From Bacillus bingmayongensis (GTDB lineage: Bacteria; Bacillota; Bacilli; Bacillales; Bacillaceae_G): DNA of 64,000 nucleotides. The notes under the pieces are model-generated. The model ran no database searches and was not told the origin of the DNA. It was given only the letters and a program-made list of their open reading frames with translations. How positions within the stretch are numbered: position 1 is the first letter of the stretch; each line of letters starts with the position of its first letter. The position numbers and the translations under genes were made by a program. Of this stretch, positions 36,397-45,895 are shown piece after piece. Where the stretch lies: positions 656,439-720,438 of the forward strand of contig NZ_JH921518.1 of the NCBI RefSeq assembly GCF_000299035.1, read 5' to 3'.

Positions 36397-36428
36397 CAAA
36401 AAAAGCTCTTTCACAGAGCCTTTTTGTT
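36397..36428 (-). terminator. Terminator
   Basis: AAAAGGCTCT and AGAGCTTTTTT arms around a short loop on the minus strand, with T-run. It contains the stop codon of the 39-codon frame upstream. Confidence 0.75.
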
Positions 36429-36530
36429 TATCATTTGAAGCATCTCACTCTTTTCTTGTTCATTAATAATACCGAGCTTTTGTAATACATTCGCATACAA
36501 TATAAGTTTATTATACAAGCGTTCCGACAC
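36411..36530 (-). CDS. Possible 39-residue protein with GTG start
   Basis: GTG at 36530 follows AAGAAGGGGAAGAG. The frame reads SERLYNKLILYANVLQKLG, then IINEQEKSEMLQMI, a helical pattern with protein-like composition, and stops inside a good terminator. The open frame continues about 17 codons upstream without a better start. It may be a small gene or the 3' remnant of one. No family recognised. Confidence 0.4.
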   Translation of the reverse strand: MSERLYNKLILYANVLQKLGIINEQEKSEMLQMINKKAL

Positions 36531-36662
36531 CTCTTCCCCTTCTTTCCTCCAGTCAACTTTTTTTCTATTGGTAAATTATATGAAGGAAACCGAAAAATGT
36601 GTCCACTTTTTGCACTGATGCAAAACTTTTTAAATCCTCTCTCATCACTATATCTCCATTTC

Positions 36663-36966
36663 AATTTTCCAACATATAAGTCGCTGTTATGAAGAACAAA
36701 AGGTAACCTGCGCTCGTTTTCTCTCCTTGTTTTCACTTGGTATAGAGATAAATTGAAACTTTAATCAATGGGCGTTTTCTTCATCACCCACTGATTATTA
36801 GCCTTCACCAATCGGACTTTTAGGGGCAGTTGATCCCCCACCTATCTTCCTCGTTTCTCTCTGCATCTTGAGGTAGAGTCTTACTGCCCGTTAATGCGGG
36901 ATAAACCACTTCTATGTAAGACCGTGCCTCTCTCCCAATCAAAAAAGTTATTTCAGTTTTTCAATC
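36663..36966 (+). repeat. Second repeat family, copy B, split by bcr1
   Basis: The left part (36663-36747: CCAACATATAAG, ACCTGCGCTCGTTTTCTC, TTTTCACTTGGTATAGAG) and the right part (36906-36966: CACTTCTATG, CTCTCCCAATCAAAAAAG, CAGTTTTTCAATCTGG) join to give the same order as copy A; a bcr1 element lies between them. Confidence 0.65.
36748..36905 (+). repeat. bcr1 repeat copy 4, inserted in another repeat
   Basis: Flanked by exact ATAAA at 36748-36752 and 36901-36905. It carries TTGAAACTTTAATCA, CACTGATTATTAG, CAATCGGACTTTTAGGGGCAG and TTACTGCCCGTTAATGCGGG. It interrupts the second-family repeat, so it arrived later. Confidence 0.85.
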
Positions 36967-37131
36967 TGGATATATAAATAGCGGTTATGAAAATAAAAGA
37001 AGATTTCCACTCATTTTCTCCTTCTGCTTTCACATGGGGTGGAGCTAAAAAAGGCACTGACCGTTTCTAGCCATGAGCGGATCCTCTCTTCCATCTAAAA
37101 GGAATGCGTTTATGTCAGTTTTTCCACTAGG
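36954..37131 (+). repeat. Second repeat family, copy C
   Basis: Contains CAGTTTTTCAATCTGG, CCACTCATTTTCTCC, GCTTTCACATGGGG, TGACCGTTTCTAGCCATGAGCGG and CTCTCTTCCATCTAAAAGG in the order of copy A, with an extra ~15 bases before TGACC. It follows copy B head to tail. Copies B and C and the bcr1 element fill the 600-base gap here. Confidence 0.55.
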
Positions 37132-37146
37132 AAAAGAAGCATATAT

Positions 37147-37929
37147 TTAACTAATCGTCCAGCGAATATTATTTTTTGTAATTAATTCTTCAAAACTAGG
37201 CGGCATTTTTTTATCGCAAATTACGTGCTCAATATTAGAAAAGCCGGCAATTCGATAATTTCCTTTTACCCCAAGCTTTGTATGATCACATAAAACAAAT
37301 GTATTTTCCGCTAATTGAATCATTGCTTCTGATAACTTAGCTTTTTCCAATTCAAAACTCGAGATCCCAAAGCTAGGTAACAATCCATCAATTGAAATAA
37401 ATGCCTTATGAAAATGAAACTGACGAATGACTTGCTGTGAAATAGATCCTGATACACGACAGTGTTTTGGAGACACTTTTCCTCCAATAAACAATACTTC
37501 CCCATCAAACATCTTTTTATTTATAGAAGAAATTAATTGGGTTGCAACAGGAAATGAACTCGTCACAACAGTTAAGTTTTTCCGATGAACAAGATAAGGA
37601 ACCATTTGCAGCGGTGTGCTTCCATCATCGATAACAATTACATCTCCATCTTCTACAAAAGTTGCTGCTTTATAGCCGATTCTTTTCTTTTCTTCAATAT
37701 ATAGCATTTCTCTTTCTAACATAGGGGGCTCTATACCTGCTCCCGGAAGTTGAACCGCTCCCCCATATACTTTCTTCAACTTCTTTTCCCGATCAAGCTC
37801 TTCTAAATATCTGCGAATGGTTTCTGTTGATACTGAAAACTCACTTGCTAACTCTGAAACTCTCACTTTTCCCTTAAACTCTACTTTTTCAAGAATACTA
37901 CGCTTTCTTTCTTCACCAACAACAGACAT
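37147..37929 (-). CDS. DeoR-family transcriptional regulator
   Basis: 260 residues from the ATG after GAGGTGAAGTG. N-terminal HTH (RVSELASEFSVSTETIRRYLEELDREKKLKKVYGGAV), then the DeoR sensor domain with VIDDGSTPLQM and the C-terminal DHTKLGV motif, which binds a phosphorylated sugar-like ligand. It is the last gene of the aminoethylphosphonate operon and probably controls it, which would be unusual since such operons usually have LysR or GntR regulators. Confidence 0.88.
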   Translation of the reverse strand: MSVVGEERKRSILEKVEFKGKVRVSELASEFSVSTETIRRYLEELDREKKLKKVYGGAVQLPGAGIEPPMLEREMLYIEEKKRIGYKAATFVEDGDVIVIDDGSTPLQMVPYLVHRKNLTVVTSSFPVATQLISSINKKMFDGEVLFIGGKVSPKHCRVSGSISQQVIRQFHFHKAFISIDGLLPSFGISSFELEKAKLSEAMIQLAENTFVLCDHTKLGVKGNYRIAGFSNIEHVICDKKMPPSFEELITKNNIRWTIS

Positions 37930-37965
37930 CACTTCACCTCATTTATCTCACTTATTTAGGCAACC

Positions 37966-37995
37966 TAATCCCATCTCAAGATTTTGAGATGGGAT
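37966..37995. terminator. Hairpin before the DeoR gene
   Basis: AATCCCATCTCAA and TTTGAGATGGGATT form a long near-perfect stem. No clear T-run follows on the minus strand, so it may only reduce read-through into the regulator gene. Confidence 0.5.
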
Positions 37996-38012
37996 TCGTA
38001 TGGGGATTTCAC

Positions 38013-39197
38013 TTACACAAAATCATAGCTTTCTTCTACTACACAAGCTTCTTCATGAATACAGATACCTCGTTTTTCTAACTCATCAAAAATAATTTTT
38101 GGATTTTGAAAAGCTTCTTCAGGCGTTACAACCCCTTTTTTATTCACTTCACCCTTCGCAATTAACTCTGTTGCAATTCCAAATGGAATTCCTACATTTC
38201 TTGTGTAAGCTCTCAGGTTTTCCCATCCTTCTACAGATCCGTCAGAAGTAGGGTGCGTATGATATAAAACATGGCGCTCTTTTTGACCATTTTTCTTTCC
38301 GACTACTTCTACATGAAGCGCATATCCATAGACCTCTGTTTCTTGCCCTTCTTTTGATTGCAGTAAATAGTTTGATATACAATCCATAATACCAATCTCT
38401 TTACCATTTACTTCAATTTTATCGTTACGTAATATACCATAATCGTATAAAGCTCGAACAAGCTGCATATTTTGTTGCGGCCAAGTTCCGCGTGTTTCAA
38501 TAAGCTGCACTCCTTTATCTTTTAACGCTTTAGCTAACGTGATTGTTTCAGAGTGAGGAATGATATACTGAACAGCTTTCCCAAATGGTGCAGGTAATTC
38601 AATTTCCCTTGGACGTGCAAATGGAGGGACTTGTTTAAATTCACCATTTTCAAATACTGTACGCGTCGGTAATTTCGGGTCATATTCGTATGTTGTCGTT
38701 TCTGTAATCGACGCTGAGAATGCAATCGGACGATAAGATCCATGACTTACACGTACTGACTCTACTGCATCTAACTGATTCGCTGCATACATCGCCATCA
38801 TTTGTGTCACACCTGGCGTCATACCAAATCCCGGCAAACAAGTTTTTCCATTTTGAACAAATATATTATGCCATTCATTTTCTTCGCCAAAACCATTTAA
38901 ATTCACACCATGGCATCCAGCCTCCGCAATACAGCGCGTAGATAATCCATTTAGCTTAATCGTTGTACCATCCATGACAATATCATAGCCTTTCATTTTC
39001 GCTACTGTATCTTCATGATTTGTAACATCTACTTGTACAAAATCAACGCGCGGATCATTTAGCCATGCTACTACTTTTCGTCCTTCTTCTTCATTAAAAT
39101 CAGCAACCGTAATTGTTTCAAAAGATGAAAATTGAACTAAGTCCAAAATTGCTTCCCGACAAATTTTACCGGCTCCACCTAAACAAAATACTTTCAT
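38013..39197 (-). CDS. Saccharopine-dehydrogenase-like NAD(P)-dependent oxidoreductase
   Basis: 394 residues. N-terminal Rossmann motif [16 protein letters not shown] and acidic strand end ADFNEEEG, followed by a saccharopine dehydrogenase-type catalytic domain ([29 protein letters not shown]). Such enzymes make or break a C-N bond by reductive condensation. It overlaps phnW by four bases (ATGA), so it must be translated with it. It is not part of the textbook phosphonatase pathway; the substrate is unknown, perhaps an amine or imine connected to aminoethylphosphonate. Confidence 0.75.
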   Translation of the reverse strand: MKVFCLGGAGKICREAILDLVQFSSFETITVADFNEEEGRKVVAWLNDPRVDFVQVDVTNHEDTVAKMKGYDIVMDGTTIKLNGLSTRCIAEAGCHGVNLNGFGEENEWHNIFVQNGKTCLPGFGMTPGVTQMMAMYAANQLDAVESVRVSHGSYRPIAFSASITETTTYEYDPKLPTRTVFENGEFKQVPPFARPREIELPAPFGKAVQYIIPHSETITLAKALKDKGVQLIETRGTWPQQNMQLVRALYDYGILRNDKIEVNGKEIGIMDCISNYLLQSKEGQETEVYGYALHVEVVGKKNGQKERHVLYHTHPTSDGSVEGWENLRAYTRNVGIPFGIATELIAKGEVNKKGVVTPEEAFQNPKIIFDELEKRGICIHEEACVVEESYDFV

Positions 39198-40291
39198 CCT
39201 ATAACAGCTCCTTTTGCAATGCTATCTACTAATCGATGAATATCATCTTCATGCACATCACCAATATTGCCAATTCGGAACGTATCTACTTTCGAAATTT
39301 TTCCTGGATAAATCACAAATCCGTGCTGTTTGAGTTCATTATATAATCTATTAAATTCAAAACCTTCTTCTGGGTAAATAAAAGATGTAATGATAGGAGA
39401 TTGATATTTTTCATCTACTACCGACTGAAAACCAACCTCTCTCATTCTCTTTACTAATACTTGTTGGTTATTACGATAGCGAGCATTTCGAACTTTAACT
39501 CCGCCCTCTTCTTCTAGTTCAAGTAATGCTTGATAAAAAGCTCGTACAATATGTGTTGGTGATGTAAAACGCCATTTTCCATTTTGAGCTTCCATCGTTT
39601 CCCACTGATCATAAAGATCTAATGATAACGAACGAGCTTGACCTTTACATTTTGCTAATTCATCACGCTTTACAATTACAAATCCAAACCCTGGAACACC
39701 TTGGATACATTTATTTGCACTGCTAATCATAAAATCAATTTGTAAATCAGCAATATCCATTTCTACACCGCCAAAACTACTCATTGCATCAACAATCGTA
39801 ACTTTTCCGTACTGTTTCCCTAAGTTACATACATCGGCGATTGGATTAATAATTCCTGTTGTTGTTTCACAATGCACAACAACAACGTGCGTAATTTCTG
39901 GATCTTTTTGCAACAAATCTTCTATTTCTACAAGATTTGTCGGTTCCCATTCTTCTGTTTGGCTCACAACCACATCAATGTGTAACATCTCTGCCATTTG
40001 TACGATTCGCTTTCCATACGCGCCATTCGTACAGACAAGAAGTTTTCCTTCTTTCGGAATCACCGAACCGATAACTGATTCAACAGAAAAAGTACCACTT
40101 CCTTGCATTAAAACTGCTGTATATTTTTCCTCTTCCTTTGTTGCTAATGCTACAAGGCGGCTTCGTACTTCTTGTACCATTGTGATATATTCAGCGTCCC
40201 ATGTACACCAATCGTATAGCATGACTTCTTTTACAGTTTTTGTTGTCGTTAATGGTCCAGGTGTTAGTAATAAATAGTGGTTCTCCTTCAT
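39194..40291 (-). CDS. phnW: 2-aminoethylphosphonate--pyruvate transaminase PhnW
   Basis: 365 residues of the class V aminotransferase fold. The PLP lysine is in [14 protein letters not shown], and [14 protein letters not shown] at the N-terminus is typical of PhnW. It moves the amino group of 2-aminoethylphosphonate to pyruvate, giving phosphonoacetaldehyde and alanine. Confidence 0.95.
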   Translation of the reverse strand: MKENHYLLLTPGPLTTTKTVKEVMLYDWCTWDAEYITMVQEVRSRLVALATKEEEKYTAVLMQGSGTFSVESVIGSVIPKEGKLLVCTNGAYGKRIVQMAEMLHIDVVVSQTEEWEPTNLVEIEDLLQKDPEITHVVVVHCETTTGIINPIADVCNLGKQYGKVTIVDAMSSFGGVEMDIADLQIDFMISSANKCIQGVPGFGFVIVKRDELAKCKGQARSLSLDLYDQWETMEAQNGKWRFTSPTHIVRAFYQALLELEEEGGVKVRNARYRNNQQVLVKRMREVGFQSVVDEKYQSPIITSFIYPEEGFEFNRLYNELKQHGFVIYPGKISKVDTFRIGNIGDVHEDDIHRLVDSIAKGAVIG

Positions 40292-40305
40292 GATCCATAC
40301 CCCTT

Positions 40306-41100
40306 TTATGAAATGATAAGTTCTTGTTTTTCGATATGTTCAATTACATTCGGTAAATCTTGCATCGTTTCTACCGTAAAGTGAGCCCCATTCTCATTGA
40401 AACGCTTTCGAACCACTTCCATTTTTTCTCGAAGCTCTACTGGATCCATATTTTCAACTTCCTCTTCAGTTAAACCCAGTTCACTGCTACCAAGAATAAC
40501 ACCAACTGTCCACATTCCTGCATTTTTACCTTCCTTCATATCTGACACTGTGTCTCCAACCTTAATCATATGATTCATTGGATATACCCCAAGCTGCATT
40601 GCATTCTTATAACACATCCACGGATACGGACGACCAGCCGGAACCTCATCTGGTGTAACAAGAAAATCCGGCTCATATCCTTGCTCTTTTGCTTCTTTTG
40701 CAACAATATCCATCATTTCTCTTGTATACCCTGTTGTGGAACCAATTTTAATACCCTGTTCACGTAAATGTGAAATCACATCTTTCACTCCAGGAATTGG
40801 AGTGGCATAACGCGGTAAAATAGAAAAGAGGATTTCTTCAAACTCTTCATACATTTCCTGAATATCTGTCTCCGTTGGTAATTGTCCAAAAACTCGCTTC
40901 CATTCTTCTCTAATACGAGGCATTTCTGTTAGTGCGCGAACATGATCAATTTTTAGTAATCCCATTGGTTTACGTGCTTCTTCGGCTGTAATGACAACAC
41001 CACGTTTATGAAAGATTTCCATAAAGACTTCTAATGGTGCAAAACACCCATAATCAACTGTCGTACCAGCCCAATCAAAAATAATCGCTTCAATTTTCAT
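40306..41100 (-). CDS. phnX: Phosphonoacetaldehyde hydrolase PhnX
   Basis: 264 residues from the ATG that begins [18 protein letters not shown]; the longer frame overlaps the permease gene and has no ribosome site. HAD-fold nucleophile Asp in IFDWAGT and the Schiff-base lysine in [13 protein letters not shown] are visible. It cleaves the C-P bond to phosphate and acetaldehyde. Confidence 0.95.
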   Translation of the reverse strand: MKIEAIIFDWAGTTVDYGCFAPLEVFMEIFHKRGVVITAEEARKPMGLLKIDHVRALTEMPRIREEWKRVFGQLPTETDIQEMYEEFEEILFSILPRYATPIPGVKDVISHLREQGIKIGSTTGYTREMMDIVAKEAKEQGYEPDFLVTPDEVPAGRPYPWMCYKNAMQLGVYPMNHMIKVGDTVSDMKEGKNAGMWTVGVILGSSELGLTEEEVENMDPVELREKMEVVRKRFNENGAHFTVETMQDLPNVIEHIEKQELIIS

Positions 41101-41116
41101 CCTTCCATCACCCTTC

Positions 41117-42874
41117 TTATCTTTTTTGCCATAATGCTGTTCGATTACGAACAGCTTTTGTTCCCCATTCATACAGGACTCTAACTACAATATTCGTTAC
41201 AACAATGAGCACACTCATCGCTGCTGCCGGTGCAATATTTCCAGCATCATCCATATTCACAATTGAAACAGCTGCTAATTTAAAATCAGCTGCATATAAG
41301 AAGACAACTGCCGATACAGTTACCATTGAATTCACAAAATAGTACATCACCATTTCTAAAATCGCTGGCAAGCACATCGGTACCGTCACCCGAAAGAATG
41401 TTTTATAAAATGGAATTCCCATCGATTGCGAAACAAGCTCAAATTCTCGGTCCAATTTCTTTAACGCAGTCGTTGCTGTAACAAAGGTTACAGAATAGAA
41501 GTGAATAATATTCACAAGTACAAGAACCGCAATCGTACCATACAAAGGATGGAATGGATTGATTACTTCCCATCCAAAAAATTGAATCGTAGGTTGACTA
41601 AAGAAAAAGACATAGCCTAGTCCAAGTACTAATCCTGGAATAGCAAGTGGGACAATAGAGAAAAAGTAACCCACTTTTCTAAAGAATTCTAGTTGTTGAA
41701 TCTTTTCAATAGCATATGCAAAAACAAATGTTAGGATTGCTCCAATAACCGCTGTGATTGCTGAAACAATGACACTATTTTTAAACGCTGCAATTCCATC
41801 TCCTGTTAAACTTGAAAAGTTGAAGTGCTCAAGTGTAAATGTCATATTATATGGCCATACTTTTACACTTGCTGCAACACCAACTGCAACAAATAAAAGA
41901 ATGATCATGAGTGTAATGATAGTGCAATATACGAATGAAATCGCATCTCTTTTTTTATTAGTAGAAATTCGATATGACACTGCTTTTGAAGATAAAAAAT
42001 TCGCTTGTTTCCTTTGGGTAATCCGGTCCACTGCAAATGCGAATATAGCTGGAATTAACAAAATCATTCCGACCGTCGCACCCATTGGCATATTTTGTTG
42101 TCCAATTACTTGCTTGTATACATCTGTTGCAAGCACATTATATTGGCCACCTACAATTTTCGGCGCCCCAAAATCAGTAAAACTAAGTGTAAATACTACA
42201 AACATTGCGCTGATTAGCCCGTATTTCACACCAGGTAATGTAACGGTGAAAAATTGTTTTACTTTTCCTGCCCCTAGCATATTGGATGCTTCATATAGAC
42301 GATAATCTGAACCTTGAAAGGCAATTAATAAAATGAGAAATGCTTGCGGAAACGTATAAATAACTTCAGCAATTGTAATTCCAACAGGTCCATATAATGG
42401 AATTTGGAATCCTTCAAATAAACCAAATAGCCCTTTTGTTACTAACCCTTGGTTACCAAATAAATATGTAAGCGCAATCCCGTGCATCATCGTTGGCGCA
42501 AATAACGGCAATAGGGCGATATATTGGAACAGACGCTTACCAAAAACATTCGTACGCGCAATTGCATACGCATAAGCAAACGCTAATGTAACTGAAATTA
42601 CCGTCGTAAGCCCTGAAATCCATACAGTATTCTGCAACGATTGAACAAGAGTTGGTGTTGTGAAATATTTACTAAAGTTTGCAACACCAACGAAAGCACC
42701 GTCTTTATCGTAGAAAGCTTGTGTAAACAGTTGCAGTAATGGCAATACAAGCATTACAAGAAATGCAAGAAGCATACTGACAACTAACAACCTTTGTATC
42801 CACTCTTCTTTCCCAATACTTCTCTTAACTGTTTTTCTAGAAGCTTCTGTTTTATAGCTTTCTAACATTTCCAT
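41117..42874 (-). CDS. ABC transporter permease for 2-aminoethylphosphonate, fused two-domain
   Basis: 585 residues with two BPD-type permease domains in one chain (each about six helices; EAA-like loops YEASNMLGAGKVKQFFTVTLP and FELVSQSMGIPFYKTFFRVTVP). Other systems have separate PhnU and PhnV. Its neighbours define the substrate. The start codon ATG lies one base after the ATPase stop. Confidence 0.88.
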   Translation of the reverse strand: MEMLESYKTEASRKTVKRSIGKEEWIQRLLVVSMLLAFLVMLVLPLLQLFTQAFYDKDGAFVGVANFSKYFTTPTLVQSLQNTVWISGLTTVISVTLAFAYAYAIARTNVFGKRLFQYIALLPLFAPTMMHGIALTYLFGNQGLVTKGLFGLFEGFQIPLYGPVGITIAEVIYTFPQAFLILLIAFQGSDYRLYEASNMLGAGKVKQFFTVTLPGVKYGLISAMFVVFTLSFTDFGAPKIVGGQYNVLATDVYKQVIGQQNMPMGATVGMILLIPAIFAFAVDRITQRKQANFLSSKAVSYRISTNKKRDAISFVYCTIITLMIILLFVAVGVAASVKVWPYNMTFTLEHFNFSSLTGDGIAAFKNSVIVSAITAVIGAILTFVFAYAIEKIQQLEFFRKVGYFFSIVPLAIPGLVLGLGYVFFFSQPTIQFFGWEVINPFHPLYGTIAVLVLVNIIHFYSVTFVTATTALKKLDREFELVSQSMGIPFYKTFFRVTVPMCLPAILEMVMYYFVNSMVTVSAVVFLYAADFKLAAVSIVNMDDAGNIAPAAAMSVLIVVTNIVVRVLYEWGTKAVRNRTALWQKR

Positions 42875-43876
42875 CTATACAATGACCTTCTTTCCATATG
42901 ACAGCATATGATTTTCTGAAAATGAAATTTGAAGTGGTTTTCCTTTTCGAATACAATTTTGCTCTGCCACCGATGCTAATATATCTACAACAATTCGCTC
43001 ATTATATAGATGTGTCTTCTCTTCTACTACACGTACTTCCGTTCGATATACAGATCCACGAAACTCCATATTTTCTACAACTGTTTTCATTCCATTATTT
43101 TGTACAATCATTACGTGTTCTGGACGAATTGCTTGTTTCCTGTCATTCTCCGAAAAGAAATTAATAGAACCAATAAAATCTGCAACAAACGGATTCGCTG
43201 GCTTTTGATAAATCTCCTCTGGTGTTCCAATCTGCATAATCTCCGCATGATTCATGACAACAATTTTATCAGCCATCGTTAATGCCTCTTCTTGATCATG
43301 CGTCACCATAATGGTTGTAACTCCTACTTTTTCTTGTAATTCACGCATTTCTCTACGTAATTTCTCGCGCACCTTTGCATCGAGTGCAGAAAGTGGCTCA
43401 TCAAGCAATAGAATATCAGGAGACAGCGCGAGCGCGCGTGCAAGTGCTACTCGCTGCTGTTGTCCCCCAGACATTTGAGCAGGATATTTATCTTTCACAT
43501 TCAACAAATCAACAAGCTCTAATGCTTCTATTACTTTCTCTTTTACTTCCGCTTTTGAGTATCGCTTCGTTTTCAATCCATATTCAATATTTTCAAGTGC
43601 TGTTAAATTAGGGAATAATGCATACGATTGAAAGACCATTCCTAAATTTCGTTTTCCAGGTGGCAATGCTGTAATATCTTTTCCATTAACAGCTATACTT
43701 CCTGCTGTTGGCTCTTCTAAACCGGCCAAAATACGAAGTAGCGTCGTTTTACCACAACCACTTGGACCTAGTAAACAAACAAACTCATTTTTTTTCACTG
43801 TAAAAGAAATATCTTTTAACGCTGTAAACGCATCAAACTGTTTTTGAATATGTTGAATTGATAAATATTCGCTCAT
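42875..43876 (-). CDS. ABC transporter ATPase for 2-aminoethylphosphonate
   Basis: 333 residues from the ATG after GGGAGAG. Walker A GPSGCGKTT, signature MSGGQQQRVALARAL, Walker B DILLLDEPLSALD and the C-terminal TOBE-like region. PhnT type. It energises the fused permease. Confidence 0.92.
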   Translation of the reverse strand: MSEYLSIQHIQKQFDAFTALKDISFTVKKNEFVCLLGPSGCGKTTLLRILAGLEEPTAGSIAVNGKDITALPPGKRNLGMVFQSYALFPNLTALENIEYGLKTKRYSKAEVKEKVIEALELVDLLNVKDKYPAQMSGGQQQRVALARALALSPDILLLDEPLSALDAKVREKLRREMRELQEKVGVTTIMVTHDQEEALTMADKIVVMNHAEIMQIGTPEEIYQKPANPFVADFIGSINFFSENDRKQAIRPEHVMIVQNNGMKTVVENMEFRGSVYRTEVRVVEEKTHLYNERIVVDILASVAEQNCIRKGKPLQISFSENHMLSYGKKVIV

Positions 43877-43891
43877 TTTTCTCTCTCCCAC

Positions 43892-44968
43892 TTACTTTTT
43901 CGGTTCTGCTTTTTGACCAAACTCTTTTTCCCAACGCTCTAAAATTTTATCGCGGTTTTCAGCTGCCCATTTAAAATCATTATTTTTATATAACTTTTCT
44001 GTCACATCTTTTGGGAAACCATCTGGAAGTTTATAATCATTTTTAATCGTCGCAAATCCATTTTTCTCAAAATATAACTTCATAACATCATCTGTAATTG
44101 CCCAATCTAAAAACGCTTTAGCAATCTTATCGTTTTTCGCATTATCTTTCTTAATTAACGCATTAGCTTCTACTTCCCAGCCCAACCCTTCTTTTGGAAG
44201 AGCAACTTCAATTGGTGCACCTTTTTGTTTTTCTTTTAAACCGCTATAAATCATAGATACTCCAACTGGATATTCTCCAGCACCTGCTAATTTTGCTGGT
44301 TTTGATCCAGAGTGCGTGTAAGTTGCGACATTTTCATGAAGTTTCTTCATGTAATCCCACCCTTTATCTTCACCCATAATTTGCAGCCATGCAGATACTG
44401 TTAAAAATCCTGTTCCGGAAGAAGCTGGATGCGGCATAACGATTGTTCCTTTATATTCTGGTTTTGTTAAATCTTCATATGATGTTGGCATCGGTAAGTT
44501 TTTCTTTTCGAGCTCTTCTTTATTAATAGCAATCCCTGTCATAAACGCCGTATTTCCAACCCATTTCTCAGGCTTTTTATCATCTTTAAACTGCGGAAGT
44601 ACACGATCTACACCTTTTGGAGAATATTCTTTTAACATTTCTTTCTTTTCTAGAGCTAAAAGACTAGAAGCTGCTGTTCCCCATACAACATCTGCTTGTG
44701 TATTTTTTCCTTCCGCTAACAATTTCGCTGTAATAACCCCAGTTGAATCACGAACAATATTTAATTTCACATCTGGGTATTTCTTTTTAAAGGAATCAAG
44801 ATAAATAGGTACAAGTTCTTCTTCAATTGCTGTATAAACTGTTAATGATCCGGATAATTTGTCATCTTCTACTTTCGCCCCAGCAGTTTCTTCTTTCTTG
44901 GCACCACACCCCATTAATAAAGAAAATACTACCCCGGTTGCTACAGCTTTAAAGAATGTTTTTTTCAC
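43892..44968 (-). CDS. 2-aminoethylphosphonate-binding lipoprotein
   Basis: 358 residues from GTG after AAGGAGAG. Signal peptide with lipobox LMGC at residues 18-21, then an iron/AEP-type class of periplasmic-binding fold (SGSLTVYTAIEEELVPIYLD, FATIKNDYKLPDGFP). It captures substrate at the outer face of the membrane for the ABC transporter. First gene of the operon; the 200 bases upstream hold its promoter but no clear consensus. Confidence 0.88.
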   Translation of the reverse strand: MKKTFFKAVATGVVFSLLMGCGAKKEETAGAKVEDDKLSGSLTVYTAIEEELVPIYLDSFKKKYPDVKLNIVRDSTGVITAKLLAEGKNTQADVVWGTAASSLLALEKKEMLKEYSPKGVDRVLPQFKDDKKPEKWVGNTAFMTGIAINKEELEKKNLPMPTSYEDLTKPEYKGTIVMPHPASSGTGFLTVSAWLQIMGEDKGWDYMKKLHENVATYTHSGSKPAKLAGAGEYPVGVSMIYSGLKEKQKGAPIEVALPKEGLGWEVEANALIKKDNAKNDKIAKAFLDWAITDDVMKLYFEKNGFATIKNDYKLPDGFPKDVTEKLYKNNDFKWAAENRDKILERWEKEFGQKAEPKK

Positions 44969-45169
44969 TGTTTCTCTCTCCTTTTATTTTTCTTATGTAC
45001 AACTCCAATATAAACGCCAAGTGTAAAAGCAGTATTAAACCAACATTAATCTTTTGTTTGTTGTTTGTTTTTGTGTAATACGTTGCTACTTCAATGTTTT
45101 TTCATGTTTTTCTCCCACTAAAAAACAGGAAATTTACAAATAATTTAAAAAAGGTTAAAAATCCCACAA

Positions 45170-45204
45170 AAAAATGAGGCGTTTGTAAAAACGCCTCATT
45201 TTTG
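45170..45204. terminator. Bidirectional terminator
   Basis: AAAATGAGGCGTTT (45171-45184) and AAACGCCTCATTTT (45189-45202) form a perfect 14-bp stem with A/T runs on both sides. It includes the stop codon of the small gene at 45196. Confidence 0.85.
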
Positions 45205-45348
45205 CTTACCCTTTTTTGAATTACGATTTGCATATTTCGCTGGATTTTCATTTTCATACTCTACCGCAAATTCCGCATCTGGCAGGCTTTCTTTTGGGGT
45301 TTTATTATGATTCATTGCCGCATGTTGCTTTACTTTTCGTTTTACCAT
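45196..45348 (-). CDS. Small basic 50-residue protein
   Basis: A frame missed by length cut-offs: VKRKVKQHAAMNHNKTPKES, then LPDAEFAVEYENENPAKYAN and a lysine-rich end. GAGAGGG stands eight bases before the ATG, and the stop lies in a strong terminator. The KTPKESLPDAEFAVE segment and composition suggest a spore-associated or nucleic-acid-related peptide, but I cannot name the family. Confidence 0.6.
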   Translation of the reverse strand: MVKRKVKQHAAMNHNKTPKESLPDAEFAVEYENENPAKYANRNSKKGKQK

Positions 45349-45521
45349 TTACAATACCCTCTCTCACTGTAATGACATATCACTTTCTATATTAGTTTGA
45401 GAAAACATTCGAAAATTATTGATGGGAAGTGTTAACAAGTACAAAGTAATATATATAGGGAAACATTATATATGAACAAGGAATTGATACTTCCTACTCT
45501 AATAAAGAAGGAACGATTATT

Positions 45522-45857
45522 TTGAAGAAAAAACAACAAATTGATTCACCTATTTTAGATGAAACACTTCCGCATCAGATGAATTTTCCTTCCTTTAAAG
45601 GTACAGGAAAACAAATGCAACAACCTTTTATCAATCAATATGATGTTGTAATTGGAGATAGTAAATACAATTCAAAAAATAGCCCACTTAACAATTGGAG
45701 TGATGAAGTTGATCCAGCCATCATGGCTGGTGAGGAATGGATTCATCCAACAAATGATATCGGATGGATTTCAGAAGAAAATCAAGAATTATTACAAAAC
45801 AAAGCTGATAGAGCTGAAGATTCATTTATGCATCCTCAATTTGGCATTAACGATTAA
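45522..45857 (+). CDS. DUF3905-family protein, TTG start
   Basis: 111 residues from TTG, seven bases after AAGAAGGAA. The sequence PILDETLPHQMNFPSFKGTG, then DVVIGDSKYNSKNSPLNNW and GEEWIHPTNDIGW is that of a small family (DUF3905) in spore formers. Function unknown; no membrane segment. Confidence 0.7.
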   Translation: MKKKQQIDSPILDETLPHQMNFPSFKGTGKQMQQPFINQYDVVIGDSKYNSKNSPLNNWSDEVDPAIMAGEEWIHPTNDIGWISEENQELLQNKADRAEDSFMHPQFGIND

Positions 45858-45892
45858 AAAACCATTCTACCTTCATAGGTAGAATGGTTTTC
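45857..45892. terminator. Bidirectional terminator
   Basis: AAAACCATTCTACC and GGTAGAATGGTTTT, 14-bp perfect stem between convergent genes. Confidence 0.9.
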
Positions 45893-45895
45893 ATG

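Noticed and set aside
36431-36736. 101-codon minus-strand frame
   Set aside because: It overlaps a better small frame and the repeat elements, and its composition is not protein-like.
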